A stretch of 64,000 bases of DNA from Laccaria trichodermophora (GCA_018417955.1 JACTVC010000004.1:2666001-2730000), one strand, 5' to 3'. Shown: positions 1 to 12,676, numbered from the stretch's first letter. Notes: a model not told the origin generated them from the sequence alone. Numbers and translations are program-made.

Positions 1-1730
1 TGTTCAACTATAACAACCGCATTCTCTTCACGCATGCATTGTTAAATGACTATACCAATCACTACACAACCTCCGAGACGCCAATTACAGCTTGGATAAC
101 CTCCACGCAGCGCAACTACCAAGTAATGGGTTCAGATCTCTCTTTTGTGAACGCAGAGACCTTTCGCTTAGGTTGGTTCGCATTCGTTAAAATCCAACAT
201 TTTGAGGCAGATATGCAATGCCCAGTATGTGGACCTACACCAGAAGATACTATCTGGGATGGAGTGACACTAGCTTATGGGGAGAAGTACCTCCTTCCAT
301 CGCTGTGTCCCCCAACAGTCGTCTCCGACAATGCACCTCAAAAACAGAGTCACTATACCTCTCGTCAACAGGCCATTCCACGCCGAGAGTTACGTGAGGC
401 CATTCGAAAAATTTGCCAGCAGAGCGTGGCTAGCGTGCTTCAACCAGTATCAGATGCGGAGCAGGATGAAGGGGAGGATGAGGATGAGGATGAGGGAGAA
501 ACAAACGCACAGGAAAGAAAAACATTGGAGTTGGCGGCGAACCAGTACAAGCGGGTTGAGAAGAAAAGGGAACTGTTTAACGAGCGGCTGGAAGCCACGC
601 CACGGGTTATCGAAGGGCTATCAAACCTGTCTCCCGCCTTGGGCCATATCTTCAAAAGGGAATTCGGGATTGAAGCTCTCCGCAATGGTGTTGAACCCAA
701 GGCTACGTATCAAAAACTATTTTTAAATGTGAGTACGGCATTAAAATAATTGGAAAATCAGAACTGAATTTGTCCCCTTATTTCTTAGCTCGCCGCTGAA
801 GAATCTGTGTTGCAAATGTCAAATAGGTTGGCCTTGCAGGATCTCGCAGTTTTTATCCAAAACCCAACGGTGATGGCGGCATCGGCTTTAACAAGAATTC
901 CAGCGCTTCACAACACACTTCTCTATGAGTTCACGGCATTCACGCGCGTGTCCAACAACCTCTTAGATGTTTGCAACTGGTTGTACAGTCGTGGGAGAGA
1001 CGTCTTTCTGGGTCTGACATCACACAACGCTGAAATGCCCAAAGCATCCGAAATAAACTTGGAGAAAGAAAACTGGCAAGAGGTAAGTAGACTTTTATTA
1101 AGTTTCTCTTGACTTTTATTTAATAAATACCAGACAGGTTGTTACTACAGCATGCCCACCATTCGCCTTCGCCCTTCCTATCCACATTTGACCCATGATC
1201 TCCGTGGAGATAACGGAAAGCGAGGGCAAAAATGCTCGAAATACTGGTCGATCTATGGAAAGCAGAAGCTTACCGGTGGCCTTATGTGTGTCTGGTGCTC
1301 CCATAGCATTTGTTATGGATTCCACTGCATTCCAAATGGGGAAGGTCGCAATGATGTCTTTTCGCCGATTATCACACGGTGGGTCAAAGCACCAAAGAGA
1401 ATCATCTACGACTTTGCCTGTGCACTGGGTCCATATTGTATGACGCGCGAGCCCCTTTTTTTTGCAGACACCCTTTTTGCGATTGATGATTTTCATGCAA
1501 AAGATCACACAAAGTGTTCATCAGCTGCGTTCCTCAGCTCATACGTGAATGCTGATCCACGTTTGAAAAGTATCAATTCAAGCGCAGCAGAATGTGGAAA
1601 CAGTGGCATCAAGCGAATCCGGAAGTCAGTGAAATATATGACACAAGATAGAGCAATTCTCTTCACCAAGGTCTTTCTTTCAGTATGGAATAGGCTACGT
1701 ATACAATCCCTAGAAAAAGGGAGGAATTGA
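1..1730 (+). CDS. KDZ-transposon-associated cysteine-cluster protein, 5' end outside window
   Basis: Three exons are visible: before 1 to 728, 789-1082 and 1134-1730. All junctions are GT..AG and phase 0. The frame is open to the left edge, so the N-terminus is missing. The first exon holds a cysteine pair within a motif read as DMQCPVCGPTPEDTIWDGV, followed by a run of Glu/Asp residues near 465-510. The last exon reads LTGGLMCVWCSHSICYGFH, then EGRNDVF, then IIYDFACALGPYC and SSAAECGNSGIKRIRKS. This succession is characteristic of the large basidiomycete family annotated as CxC5/CxC6-like cysteine clusters associated with Kyakuja-Dileera-Zisupton (KDZ) transposases. The His and Cys residues suggest zinc binding and nucleic-acid contact; this is inference. 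No frameshift is seen. It may be a domesticated or still mobile element gene. No terminal repeats can be seen because the left end is absent. Confidence 0.8.
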
Positions 1731-1739
1731 CTAGTACCA

Positions 1740-2545
1740 TGTGACATTTTGATTGTATATATGTACCAATGTCAACTTTGATTATGGTATATCTGTACTC
1801 TGAGGACAAAATTCTACACCAAATTGATTATGAGCCTTGACAATTGTACATCTGTACAACAGAATAAAATTTGAAGGGCATGGTACATCTATACCAAGAT
1901 ATCCAAGATATCTCATTATTGTACATCTGTACTCTAAAAATCAAAATTGAAGGGTGTGGTACATCTGTACTAAATGTCTCATTGTTGTACATCTGTACTT
2001 CAAAAACCAAAATTGAAGAGCATGGTACATCTGTACCAAAATATCCAAGATATCTCATTATTGTGCATCTGTACTTCAAAAACCAAAGTTGAAGGGCATG
2101 GTACATCTGTACCAAAATATCCAAGATATCTCATTATTGTACAACTGTACTTCAAAAACCAAAATTGAAGGGTGTGGTACATCTGTACCAAAATATCCAG
2201 AATGTCTCATTATTGTGCATCTGTACTTCAAAAACCAAAATTGAAGGGTGTGGTACATCTGTACCAAAATATCCAGAATGTCTCATTATTGTGCATCTGT
2301 ACTTCAAAAACCAAAGTTGAAGGGCATGGTACATCTGTACTTCAAAAACCAAAATTGAACAGTGTGGTATATCTGTACCAAAATATCCAAAATATCTCAT
2401 TATTGTACATCTGTACCAAAATATCCAAAATATCTCATTATTGTACATCTGTACTTCAAAAACCAAAATTGAAGGGCATGGTACATCAGCACTCTAAAAA
2501 ACAAAATTGTAGGGCATGGTACATCTGCACTACTATTAAATAAAT
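1740..2545. repeat. 76-bp tandem repeat (minisatellite)
   Basis: Units beginning near CATGGTACATCTGTACC start at 2021, 2097, 2173 and 2249, giving an exact 76-bp period. Each unit holds GTAC-centred blocks (GTACATCTGTAC) followed by TTCAAAAACCAAAATTGAAGG. Degenerate partial units spread outwards on both sides. The array begins directly after the KDZ gene stop. Open frames exist on both strands only because the period is not broken by stops; none looks like a real protein. Confidence 0.9.
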
Positions 2546-2949
2546 AATGTTCTTGATTATAGTATGTCTGTTTGTGAGATATGTTCACTGTGCAATTGTA
2601 CTTCTCAAATTGAAGTATTATTGTCACCTCTGAACCCTGATACCCACAGACGAATAACACTTTTGACCTAGAACAGTATATTACTTTTTACCATATTCTA
2701 CGTGCAACCTACCCCACAACATGGCCATGTACATTCCAGAGAGGGCGAATGGATGAGGGCCATTAACAGTTTGAACTATGAGATGCAGTTCTGTCAAAGG
2801 GGGTGATCGTGTATAGGGCAGTATCTAGACATATTCAATACTTTTCTTAAAGTAACGACGAGCATATCAGTTAGAAAGGAGAGCCGGACGGAATGGTGCA
2901 ATGGGGCGTAACAGAAGAGCAGTGCCAGTGAACTTTTGAAGGGGTACCT
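2546..2949. other. Intergenic, nothing recognised
   Basis: No open frame with codon structure, RNA gene or clear repeat is seen here. The last part borders the inverted fragment of the following pseudogene. Confidence 0.5.
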
Positions 2950-4182
2950 ACTTCCCCAACATCTCCCAAACCCCAACTCCAAATGCTCCTCAACCTCCCA
3001 ACCAAGATCAAGGTTAAACACATCCTCACAATCTCCCTCCCTCGTATCACCTTCCTCACCCGCGTTCAGCATCAGCGAGGCTCAGAGCGTTAGTCCAAGC
3101 ACCATCGAGCAGGGCCGGGGGTTCTTCGATTTGGAGGATGGGCTACCTGTTCGAGAGGCTGGTGGACAGATCGGTGCACCCAGTGGCAGTTTCCCAATGA
3201 CAGGAAGGGTGGATTGTGAAATGTGTCGATGAGCACTGTGAGACACAGAGGCAGAGGCAGAGGCACGGCTCAACGAAGAGTGATTATGACGCGAATTCGA
3301 GGCTCCTCCATTCGAGTTCGAGTGAGTGCCGCTCGTTGAGTTTTTGCGCGCGTACAGACCTTCGTCCGGGCCTGCATCTTCGACGTCTTGCTCTGCTGAT
3401 GTTGGAGGAGGGGCGGAAACAAAGCGCCAAATTCTCCTCTCGAATGCTGGGATTGAGAGTGGGAGTGGGATTGGGAACGAGACTGAGACCCGACGAAGAC
3501 GTCGCCGTCGTCCCCCCACCATCCCCAGCGCCAACCCATCACTGCCCTGGAACCCTCTCCGTTGCCAGCCACATCTACCTCCACAAGCCTCCCCATCTCC
3601 TGCCTCGCCTTTTTCCGCTGCCTCCTCTCCTCCTTACGCTTCGCCTCCGCCTCGGCTGCTTCAGTACCTTTAAAGATGGAGATTTGTTGGATGGTGGGTA
3701 TATCTAAGGAAGCGGCGTCAGAGTCGAAGGTTTGGGTAGTTAGTGTCGTTGTGGGCCTGCTGCCACTGCCGCTGCGGTGACGACGGAATAGATGCACATC
3801 GTCAGCGTCATCGTCGGGGAATTGGATAGGTGGTCGTCCGAAGCGGTTGAAACCGAATAACGTTATCCTTCGAGATTTCGCATTCGCATTCGCCTTGGAC
3901 TTCCGTTTCCCTCCCCTTCTTCTCCCTCTTCCACGGTTCGAATACAAAGAAGGCGCCTCCGCCCGCTCGTTATCCGAAGGATCCACTATGAGACCTTTCT
4001 CGTCTACGGGCGGGGGATTGGGTTGGTGGTGGGGTCGCATGGCTCTGGCCATTCTTCTCCTTATGGCGAGGTGTGACGTCGATTGGTGTGCAGATATCAG
4101 AGGACGACATGAGGCGAAGGCAGGGCATGCATGAGCCCAATGCGATTTGGGTCGTGTCGGTACATGGGAAGGGTCTTGTCAT
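2950..4182 (-). pseudogene. Decayed, partly inverted copy of the 480-aa gene at 17990-19432
   Basis: From 4182 down to about 3210 the minus strand matches the N-terminal two thirds of the intact gene in several frames: IALGSCMPCLR, SDNERAEAPSLYSN, RRITLFGFNRFGRPPIQ, TTLTTQTFDSDAASLDI and EAEAKRKEERRQRKKARQEM. Frames change between 4182-4050, 4050-3270 and 3534-3210, so several indels have accumulated. The C-terminal part (QHLPNPN, STSQPRSRLNTSSQSPS, GQGFFDLED-like, RIGAPSGSFPMTG-like) lies on the plus strand from about 2950 to 3204. The last third is therefore inverted relative to the rest. Not expected to be functional. Confidence 0.8.
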
Positions 4183-6426
4183 TTGGCAGGAGAGCTTGTT
4201 GGGTTGGGAAATGGAGAGAAATATGAAGAGGACGTGATTGTGATCACCCGCAAGGGCGTAGCTTCACCGTCCTCACAGGACGTGTTGTCGTTGTACAGGA
4301 CTCTGCGGAAAATGGGGTCAGTTTATCCCGAATAGCGGATGAAGGAGGGCATACCTCAGAGATATACCCGCATCCCAAGAAGAACGTGGAATGAGTGACA
4401 AGATATAGGTCTATTCGCGCATTGAAATGAAGGTCTGAGTACCCGGCCGAGATTTAGTTGGCGTTGCGGAAGACAGGATGGCGATACATGCCTCGCAAAG
4501 GTTGCCCGGACCACTTCTCTCGATTCTCAGCGTCTTGAACGTATCAACTGTACCGCTCCAAAAAAGGTGCCTACAATCTTCGAGGCCTGATGCAGCCATC
4601 GACTCCGAATCCGCAGTGCTAAGATGATGATCACCGCAAGTTAGACGTGATCATTGAACTACAGAAACAAGATACTTACTTCATGAGCGTGCTCGGTTGA
4701 CGAGCTGATGCGACTCGTCGATAATGCAGGTCCTTGCGCACATCGTTGACAGTAGTGGAAAGAGACGCGTGGAAAACAAACGCTGGTCAACACGAATTTG
4801 ATCAACGTTAACGTTCTTGTGCTCGACCACCATCATCATCTCCAAGAAATCTGCCTACCGTTCGCCCGCTTGGGACTTACACTCAATTTTCTCGTTACAT
4901 ATGAGACTCTGGTCGACACTCGCTGAGGTGAGCTCAATCCGTCAATGGCAACTGCTCCTTGATTGTCAACTCAACATACTAAGCTAGTAAAGGCTTTTGA
5001 AAGTCCACCGCACGAGGGTCTGAGGCATCAGTACGTATCTATTTGTATTCATCCAGCTACTTTTTCGCTTATAATTCCCGTCTCTCTTGATCAGTGAGGC
5101 TATGTCGGCTCCCTCGCATTCCGCAAACGCTTCACCGCCGTAATCCTCGTCTGCGGTTGACCCTGTTGCGGCAATCGACCACCCCAAGTAGGATGAGAGA
5201 TCGACGACAAACGGAGAGGGAGCCTGGTTGTAAGTATGGTGGCTACGGATGCGAAGTTTACAGTACGTGCCCTGTTTCATCAACTTTCTGCAAAATGCCC
5301 ATTACGTGTTCAGGACGACGAACAATAGACCATAGGTCTTCACGACGCAGAGGAGAGGCTAGTCGTGCAAAAGTGAACGTGTTGCGCCGTTTGCCATAGT
5401 TCGGATGAAGCTTCCTTTCCGTCACCAGGGGGTGGTTCACTCACCCGTACCAACTCACTTCTGCGGAAGTCGGCTGCCCTGTGTTTCGTGACAACGCTGT
5501 CCGTTTTTCCGCCCACTTATATCTCAGCACTCCCCGGCTCCACCACCGGCCCACCCTAACGACAACAATCCTGTGGTAATGCGATTCTCCATGTGTTGTC
5601 AGGCCTATGTCCAATCTTGGACCAAACCAAAAACTGCACGACTTACGATCAGCGGTGGAATGAGGAGATCGGAGTCCTACTTCGGGCCATGGAATTATTG
5701 AACATTACTACGAGAGCCTTTCTTGCTTTTGATACGACATGACTGCTCCTTCTTGACAATGAGCTAATTCTAGTCTTTTGTAGGATTCGTGACGTGGCGA
5801 GGCCTTTCCAACGAGGAACGAAGATCAGCCTTGCGTTCCCATCGTCCGTCGCCTGCCGCAAGGCTACTCCTCCCTCATTCGGCTGCGGCACTCTTTAATA
5901 TCCTCCTACAGCGCATGAAGTACAACCGACGCTCGTGCGGATTAATGACAACAACACTTGGGCATGGAGAGCCGGGAGGACAATTCGACGATGAGTGACG
6001 GACATGGAATCAAAGCGACGGGAAGCGAGGCGAGGTTCTGCTGGTCGTCATAAACACCTGGTTTAGGATGTTGGATTAGGTACGTCCGCTCGTCTTTGCC
6101 TTTCTATATACTTGGTATTCTAGTATCGGCTCCAGGCTAGATTTGATGTTGTTTTGTAGATGAAATAAAATGCTGCACTCTCTCCTCTTCGTCCCCTTCA
6201 CTCCCTTCAAGTTGGATTACAGTGTCTGCTTTTTATTTGTCACACATGTCCGTTGGCCGCGCTTCTCCTTGGCACTTGCTGACTTGGCGCCCAACCACGT
6301 TACTGTGCGTGACCTCGGAGCGCTGTTCTTGAATCCAGGCCTCTCTTAATCAGGAACATCAGCTGACCCATGAAGCCATTCTGAAAATTGACGCCGCACC
6401 GCATTGCCTCTCTCTTCTTAACCACG
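4183..6426. other. Long intergenic stretch without a supported gene
   Basis: Only short open frames without conserved words occur. A minus-strand frame at 4984-5283 (words SPFVVDLSSYLGWSIAATG) and a plus-strand frame near 5790-6000 look protein-like in composition but have no recognisable domain and no convincing splice chain. The first 100 bases continue weak similarity to the 5' flank of the gene at 17990-19432. Confidence 0.4.
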
Positions 6427-9400
6427 ATGTCTGATCTTAATCACCCCCTCGAAAATCGTTTAAAGGCAAAGTTCAAGGGACTGCTCGATCGTTTCATTGG
6501 CGCAGATCGCTCAAATGATGAACATCCTACCGGTTCGAGGTTGGAGTCACTGATCCCCATGCCTGCAGATAGCATCCTGACGGAATCTAGGTCAATGTTC
6601 ACGAGAGCGCCTGAAGTTATGGGACAGGGGACATCTCTGGTGCGTTTGCAATGTGCTGCCAACAAGTTTATCAGCTCATTTCATTTGTCCTCGGGAATTC
6701 TTGAATGTAATGCAGGGAGCTCACAACTTTCAGGGAGCTCATAACTTTGTTATGAACGATCCCACGTTCTATGATGTGTGTCATTTGTGAATCATGGCAT
6801 TTAAGAGACTGACCAGACTTTTTCTCAAGATTGTGGTTCATGAACATGCCAGCAGGGGTCAAGACGATACACTCCTTGTTCCCCAACGACCCAATTCAAG
6901 TGCCTTGTTTACAGGTCGTGAGGATGTTCTCAAGAGGCTAATGGATCACTTTGCACCTCAAGGTCAAGTAGATGGTTCCAGAAAGTTATTTTTATTGTAT
7001 GGTATGGGGGGAATTGGGAAGACACAGATTTGTTTGAAGTTTGTTGAGGAGATGGCTGGAAGGTAAGTTGCTCCACACACAATATTTTTGATTTTATGAC
7101 AAATACACATAGATTCTCCCATGTTTTCTGGATTGATGCATCCTCTGAAGATACTATTGATCTTGGTTTAAAGGGTCTTTGTGCTCATTCTGAGGCTAAA
7201 GCTGCAAATATCTCTGTGTCCTCCATGTCTGCTCTTATCTGGATTGCATCTCTGCAGTGTAAGTGGCTGCTGGTATTTGACAATGCTGATGGTGCACCTG
7301 AAGTTGTAGAGAATTTCATTCCACCTGGTTCTGAGGGCAATATTCTGGTTACTAGCAGAAATCCATCTTTTGGGCATGTCATATCTTATGAAAACTCTCT
7401 GGAAGTTGATCAGATGGCTGAAAAGGAAGCCATATCACTCCTGATGAAAGCCAGCCATCTAACTGAGCTGCCAGACAATGTTTACATCATAGCTCAGCAG
7501 ATTGTAAATGAACTCTGCTGTTTGCCTCTGGCTGTTGACCAAGCAGGAGCTTCCATTCAAGCTGGTCTCTGTAGGATTAACAATTATCTTGAGCATCTCT
7601 CTCGACATAGGAACAAGCTTATGAACCAGCCTTCATTTAGGGGAGCATCTCAGTACAACCGTACAGTCTATGAAACATGGGATTTGTCATTCAATGAAAT
7701 TGAATCAAGGGCAAACAGGGAATCTGATGAGCATGGTAGAGCAGCTGCTCAGGCTGCTATCCTTATTCTTGAAACTGCTGCATTTTTACATTATGAGAAT
7801 ATCATTGAGGTTGCTTTTAAAAGGACTGCTGTGGAATTCTCTAAAGGACATCATGTTAAACTGGAACAAAATGTCAAAACCTGCATCACCCAATTGCTTC
7901 AGCTGGAAGAAGATCAGTCTTGGGATGCATTTTTCTTTCATGAAGGAATTAGAGTTCTTCTGTCCTTTTCTTTGATCAAACGGTGCTCAACCTCTTCTGG
8001 AATCTATGCCATTCATCCTTTGGTGCATCAATGGAGTAGAGATAGGATGTCAATGTCTCAAAAAAGGTGCATGATGCAGGTGTCAAGATTTATCCTTGTC
8101 AACTGCATTACAGAAGAGATGACAGTTGAGAACATTGCATTCAACAGGGTTCTTGTAGCACACATTAAAGCCAATTATCAGTCAGAGAGGGAAAATGGCT
8201 TCAAAAGAGAGTTTGATGATGATGAATATTCCAAATTAAGTTATGTATTCTGTGAAAATGGAATGTGGAAAGATGCAGAGGATCTTCAGTATCAAATAGT
8301 AGAAATGAGGATGAAGGAGCAGGGGATGAACCATCCATCAACACTGACCAGCATGTCAAATCTTGCAAGTACCTATTCAGACCAAGGAAAACATGAGGAG
8401 GCTGGGGAGCTGAAGCTCAAAGTTATGGATCTGCGTACAAGGCTGTTGGGGCCAGAACATCCTGACACATTGACCAGCATGGCAAATCTTGCAGTCACAT
8501 ATTCACACCAAGGAAAATATGACGAGGCTGAGAAGCTGCAGCTGAAAGTCTTGTATCTGCGTAAAAATGTGCTTGGGCCAGAACATCCATCAACATTGAC
8601 CAGCATGGCAAATCTTGCAGTCACATATTTACACCAAGGAAAATATGAGGAGGCTGGGGAGCTGAAGCTGAAAGTCCTGGATCTGCATACAAGGGTGTTG
8701 GGGCCAGAACATCCATCAACATTGACCAGCATGGCAAATCTTGCAGTCACATATTCAGATCAAGGAAGATATGAGGAGGCTGGGAAGCTGCAGCTGAAAG
8801 TCTTGTATCTGCGTACAAGGGTGTTGGGGCCAGAACATCCATCAACATTGACCAGCATGGCAAATCTTGCAGTCACATATTCACACCAAGGAAAATATGA
8901 CAAAGCTGGGGAGCTGAAGCTGAAAGTCCTGGATCTGCATACAAGGGTGTTGGGGCCAGAACATCCATCAACATTGACCAGCATGGCAAATCTTGCAGTC
9001 ACATATTCAGATCAAGGAAAATATGAGGAGGCTGAGAAGCTGCAGCTGAAAGTCTTGTATCTGCGTACAAGGCTGTTGGGGCCAGAACATCCAGGTACCT
9101 TGAATAGCATGGCAAATCTTGCAGTCACATATTCAGGTCAAGGAAAATATGAGGAGGCTGGGAAGCTGCAGCTAAATGTCGTGGATCTCTGTGCAAGGGT
9201 GTTGGGGCCAGAGCATCCAGATACATTGACCAGCATGGCAAATTTTGCAGTCACATATTCACACCAAGGAAAACACATGGAGGCTGAGGAGCTGGAGCTG
9301 AAAGTCCTGGACTTGCGTAAAAAGGTGCTGGGGCCAGAACATCCAAACACTTTGACCAGCATGGAAAATCTTGCAACAACATATTTACACCAAAGAAAAC

Positions 9401-9639
9401 ACATGGAGGCTGAGAAGCTGGAGCTGAAAGTCTTGGATCTGTATACAAGGGTGTTGGGGCCAGAACATCCAGATACCTTGACCAGCATGAATAATCTTGC
9501 AGTCAGATATTCAAAACAAGGAAAATATGAGGAAGCTGCAGAGCTGGAAGTAAAGGTTCTGGACCTGCATAAAAGGATTCTGGGACCTGAACATCTAGAT
9601 ACTTTGACCAGCATGAATGATCTTGCAGTCACATTATGA
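6427..9639 (+). CDS. NLR-type receptor: NB-ARC NTPase with kinesin-light-chain-like TPRs
   Basis: Exons 6427-6639, 6716-6775, 6830-7062 and 7113-9639 give about 1009 residues; phases match at every junction, and an alternative acceptor at 6734 would drop six codons. The N-terminal ~90 residues are unrecognised, with GAHNFVMNDPTFYD as the common lead-in of fungal NLRs. The NB-ARC part follows: P-loop GMGGIGKT (about residue 150), Walker B KWLLVFDNADG, sensor-like GNILVTSRNP, the GLPL-type CCLPLAVDQAG, and the MHD-like AIHPLVHQW. The C-terminus is ten complete 42-residue repeats of the type GPEHPxTLTSMANLAVTY, plus a partial eleventh that ends at the stop. Such STAND proteins sense ligands through the repeats and oligomerise through the NTPase domain in fungal self/non-self recognition; that role is inferred here. 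No N-terminal effector domain can be identified. Confidence 0.85.
8330..9639 (+). repeat. 126-bp tandem repeat encoding the TPR array
   Basis: Ten copies of a 126-bp (42-codon) unit plus a partial unit run head to tail. Units 3-6 are almost identical at DNA level. They alternate between two types, one encoding LKLKVLDLH and one encoding LQLKVLYLR, so the true recent unit is a 252-bp dimer. Outer units are more divergent. This indicates recent amplification or gene conversion. Confidence 0.85.
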
Positions 9640-9943
9640 GTCCACCCAAAAGGGGGATCATGTATAATCACAAAAGAGCTGGTGCAGACACATATTCCAA
9701 AATCCCATCATGATTGTAGCCATGGGAAGATCAGATATGCCTTAATTTGAAACACCACCTTTATATTACAACCTTTGACTTAAAACAAGAAACATTATGT
9801 AAAACACTTTGTGTTCACTGTATGTCATATTTCTTCCTATTCACATTTCTTTTCTTCATCTGTTGTATGCATGTTGCTTGATAGAATAGAAGACTGCTGT
9901 ATTGCTTGTTATAATCTACTTAAATATACATTATACATTTTCA
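9640..9943. other. 3' flank of the NLR gene, AT-rich
   Basis: No coding sequence seen. AT-rich downstream region, possibly containing the 3' UTR and poly(A) site of the receptor gene. Confidence 0.4.
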
Positions 9944-10440
9944 ATTTTCTGTAACAAACTCTGTGATGTTTGACATGAATTCTTTGTTGTTGTCTATGTT
10001 GTCTTGCACTGCTCTTATTTCTTCGTCAAACTTGCCATAAATTTCTTTTATGTGTGCACTCAAGTCATCTAGCTTCACAATAGCATCTCTCCACATGTCT
10101 CTGGCTATGACATATCATTTTGAAACCATCTTTGCTTTCTTTACTAGTTTTGAATATGTGACATTGCATAAATGTTCAAGTCCCATCATTTTGTTCTCAC
10201 ATAACACTTGAGCAGCTGATTGACAATTTTTAGTTATTGTCCATTGTTTCTACAGAACTTTTGTTGACTTACTCTGAATGTTGCACAGTTCATCCATCAC
10301 CTTGCAGTCTGTACATTGGTAGGTATTGATCGCTTTGTCGATGTCATTCATGGCTCTTTTTAATGTTTTCCAGTCAAATTCCAATTTTCTTTTTGATATA
10401 AGTTCTATTGAATTGAGGACATCTTTATGCAGCTTTCAAG
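9944..10440 (-). pseudogene. Decayed copy of the small coiled-coil gene
   Basis: Read on the minus strand this stretch gives interrupted segments such as ISKRKLEFDWKTLKRAMNDI and VKLDDLSAHIKEIYGKFDEE. Their pattern resembles the intact gene at 10492-11015 (NIDWFLMKQSIDSI, EKLEDLKSMASEVLDEFQEE). In-frame stops separate the segments. It is head to head with the intact copy. Confidence 0.5.
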
Positions 10441-10491
10441 TATTGAGATTCCTGGTGGGCAGGATTGATTAAGTAATATTTAAATTTTCAT

Positions 10492-11015
10492 ATGTTGTGG
10501 AACAGATTACATCATACATTTAAAGATTCAACGGTATCAGACATACATTGTCATTTGATTATGGAATTTGTTGTGGAATCTAAGCTCAATATTGACTGGT
10601 TTCTTATGAAACAAAGCATTGACTCTATCATTGAGTCTGTGTTTGCCTTCAAAGACACTGAAAACAATGCAGGCATAATGCATGAATTTACCAATGGTGA
10701 GTCTTCTGTTCTTTACGGTGAAGTATATTGATTTGAATGAATGTAGGCAGAGAAATAGATGGGGCTGAATTTGCTTGCCTTCTGAGTCATGTTTTATCAG
10801 ATGTCAGGCTCAAAGTGAAGGCCATGAGCATGCGTTCTCAATGCATCAAAGAAAAATGGGAAATCATGATTGAAAAATTGGAGGATCTGAAGTCAATGGC
10901 ATCTGAAGTGCTGGATGAATTTCAAGAGGAGGTAGTAATGGCTAAGGAGAGTGAAGATAAAGTCAAAACTTGGCTTCAGGTTGTTTTTGATGATGCTTTG
11001 ACTATGCATGACTGA
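10492..11015 (+). CDS. Small coiled-coil protein of unknown function
   Basis: Two exons, 10492-10696 and 10747-11015, are joined by a 50-bp intron (GTGAGT..TAG) in matching phase, giving about 157 residues. I do not recognise a named domain. The C-terminal half (EKWEIMIEKLEDLKSMASEVLDEF and on) is rich in Lys/Glu with Leu/Met/Val at heptad spacing, a likely coiled coil. No signal peptide or membrane segment is visible. Three related, decayed copies lie nearby (9944-10440 minus, 12700-13205 plus, 13276-13551 minus), so this is a small local family, and this copy is the only one with an uninterrupted frame. Expression is unknown. Confidence 0.5.
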
Positions 11016-11211
11016 CTTTCAGTTGAAGTTTAAGAGTTGAAGTTTAAGAGTAGGTTACATGGTATAGATTTGTATTTGTTATATTGCATTGTATTTCCAG
11101 CATTTCAATCCATTCATCACTGCTCTTTTTCTTTAGTATTCATGTTTGTTTTATATTCGTCCACATGTGAATTGCACATTTTGTCACTGTAGGCAGGTGG
11201 TTCGTTACAAG

Positions 11212-12676
11212 CTAGTGTAGACATAAGAAGGCTCCCCTCTTTGAATCTCCTTCTTTGCCTTGCTGAGGGGGGTGATAAACAGGTTCCATGATATCCAACT
11301 TATCATGTACACAATGCCGGGCTAAAGTGAATATGGATGGTGTGAATGCAGTCTGATTGAGATTTTCTTTCTTCAGGCTGGCAGTATTTAGATCACAGAT
11401 GAACGCCTTTGCTTGTAGTATCCTTTTTCGCTGAGCAGGCTGGGGTATATAATGCTGTTCCTGGTTTGACATGGATTGTGATTTACTGAGCAAATACCAG
11501 ATGACAGGTGCCTTTCTTAGTCAAGTCTGATCAGGTGGGTCAAAAATTTTCAATAGTCTGTTGAATACTGGCAACCTTTTCATGCCCATCAGATTTGGTT
11601 GGGTTGAGATGGTATAGAAACACACTGCATCCCAAAGATCTTGTTCCACATATGTATGGTTAAAGATGTCAATTGTATTTTTGATCAATGCCTTGGGGTT
11701 TTTGGGATGTTTCTCAGCAGTGGACAAGATTACCAGTCTGGCAATGTGTTGAGGCATATAGAAAGTCTGATAAAGAATGCTTGTATGCTTTTGAGGGCTT
11801 CTCTGACTTATAATAGTAATAGTTGAGATGGCACCCAGATGAAGGTACAGAGACTCATCTTCATTTTCCTCTTTCTGTCCTTCATCCTTGTCTATATCAC
11901 TCAGTTTAGCCACTGCATAACCAGTCTCGTCGAACACTTGATCTTTCCCATGGTCTTCCTTCATAATAGTCAATGGCACCATTATTTCTGTGTCTCAGAT
12001 TGAAGAATGAAAAGTTGATGAGAATTTTAATGGGTTTCGTATTCGTGTCTTGTCACTCCCTCACATTGTTGGGGTCTTCTCCATTGAAGTTGAGGTCTAT
12101 ACAGCCCAGGTTCTTCATGCTGGTAGTACACAACTGAACTTCACATTAAGACATCTATTTTTTTTATAAGAAGAGTTAGCATGTATCAGGAGGCAGCTGC
12201 TGTTGTTTCGGTGCCTAAATCGTGTTCTGACGTGCTCCTCAGTCCATATTGAACAACTGCATAATCCATCATGATAAGTTGCATTATTTTTGTGCTTTTG
12301 AGGTATGCCATTGGATGAAGGAGGACATGAGGTGGCAGGGGACTGGGCTGATGTCGACGTGGAGGCCTGTTCCTGGGCTGATAGCAAAGCAGCCTCTTCA
12401 GAAAACAATATATTGAACAAGCTAAGTAGCTGCCATCATTAGTTTGCTATCATTAAGAAGAAAAGAGCCCAAACCTGGCTTTATCTTTGGCAAATCTCCA
12501 AGTCTGTGTTTGCTAATCAATGCTTGACAAATCTGTGGGTTTGTAGAGAAAACGAAGTGGACACGTGATTGATACACATTTATGGTCAGGTAACACATTG
12601 CATGACATAGTATATATTTTTTTGCTGCTCTTGTATCATATACCTGTCTCAGCATTTCATTGCATGCTTTCCTCAT
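11212..12676 (-). other. Cluster of minus-strand open frames of unknown function
   Basis: Open frames at 12422-12676, 12115-12420, 11521-11982 and 11212-11493 follow one another on the minus strand. The longest (153 aa) starts MVPLTIMKEDHGKDQVFDE and contains an acidic stretch. I could not join them into one gene with consistent splice phases. They may be exons of one lineage-specific gene or fragments of a decayed one. No domain, signal peptide or catalytic motif is recognised. Confidence 0.3.

Noticed and set aside
440..700. Antisense open frames over the acidic stretch of the KDZ gene
   Set aside because: Shadow of the Glu/Asp-rich coding sequence on the other strand.
1828..2660. Long frames on both strands of the minisatellite
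   Set aside because: They arise from the repeat period and have no codon or domain signal.
8373..9671. Antisense frames over the TPR array
   Set aside because: Repeated shadow of the receptor coding sequence.
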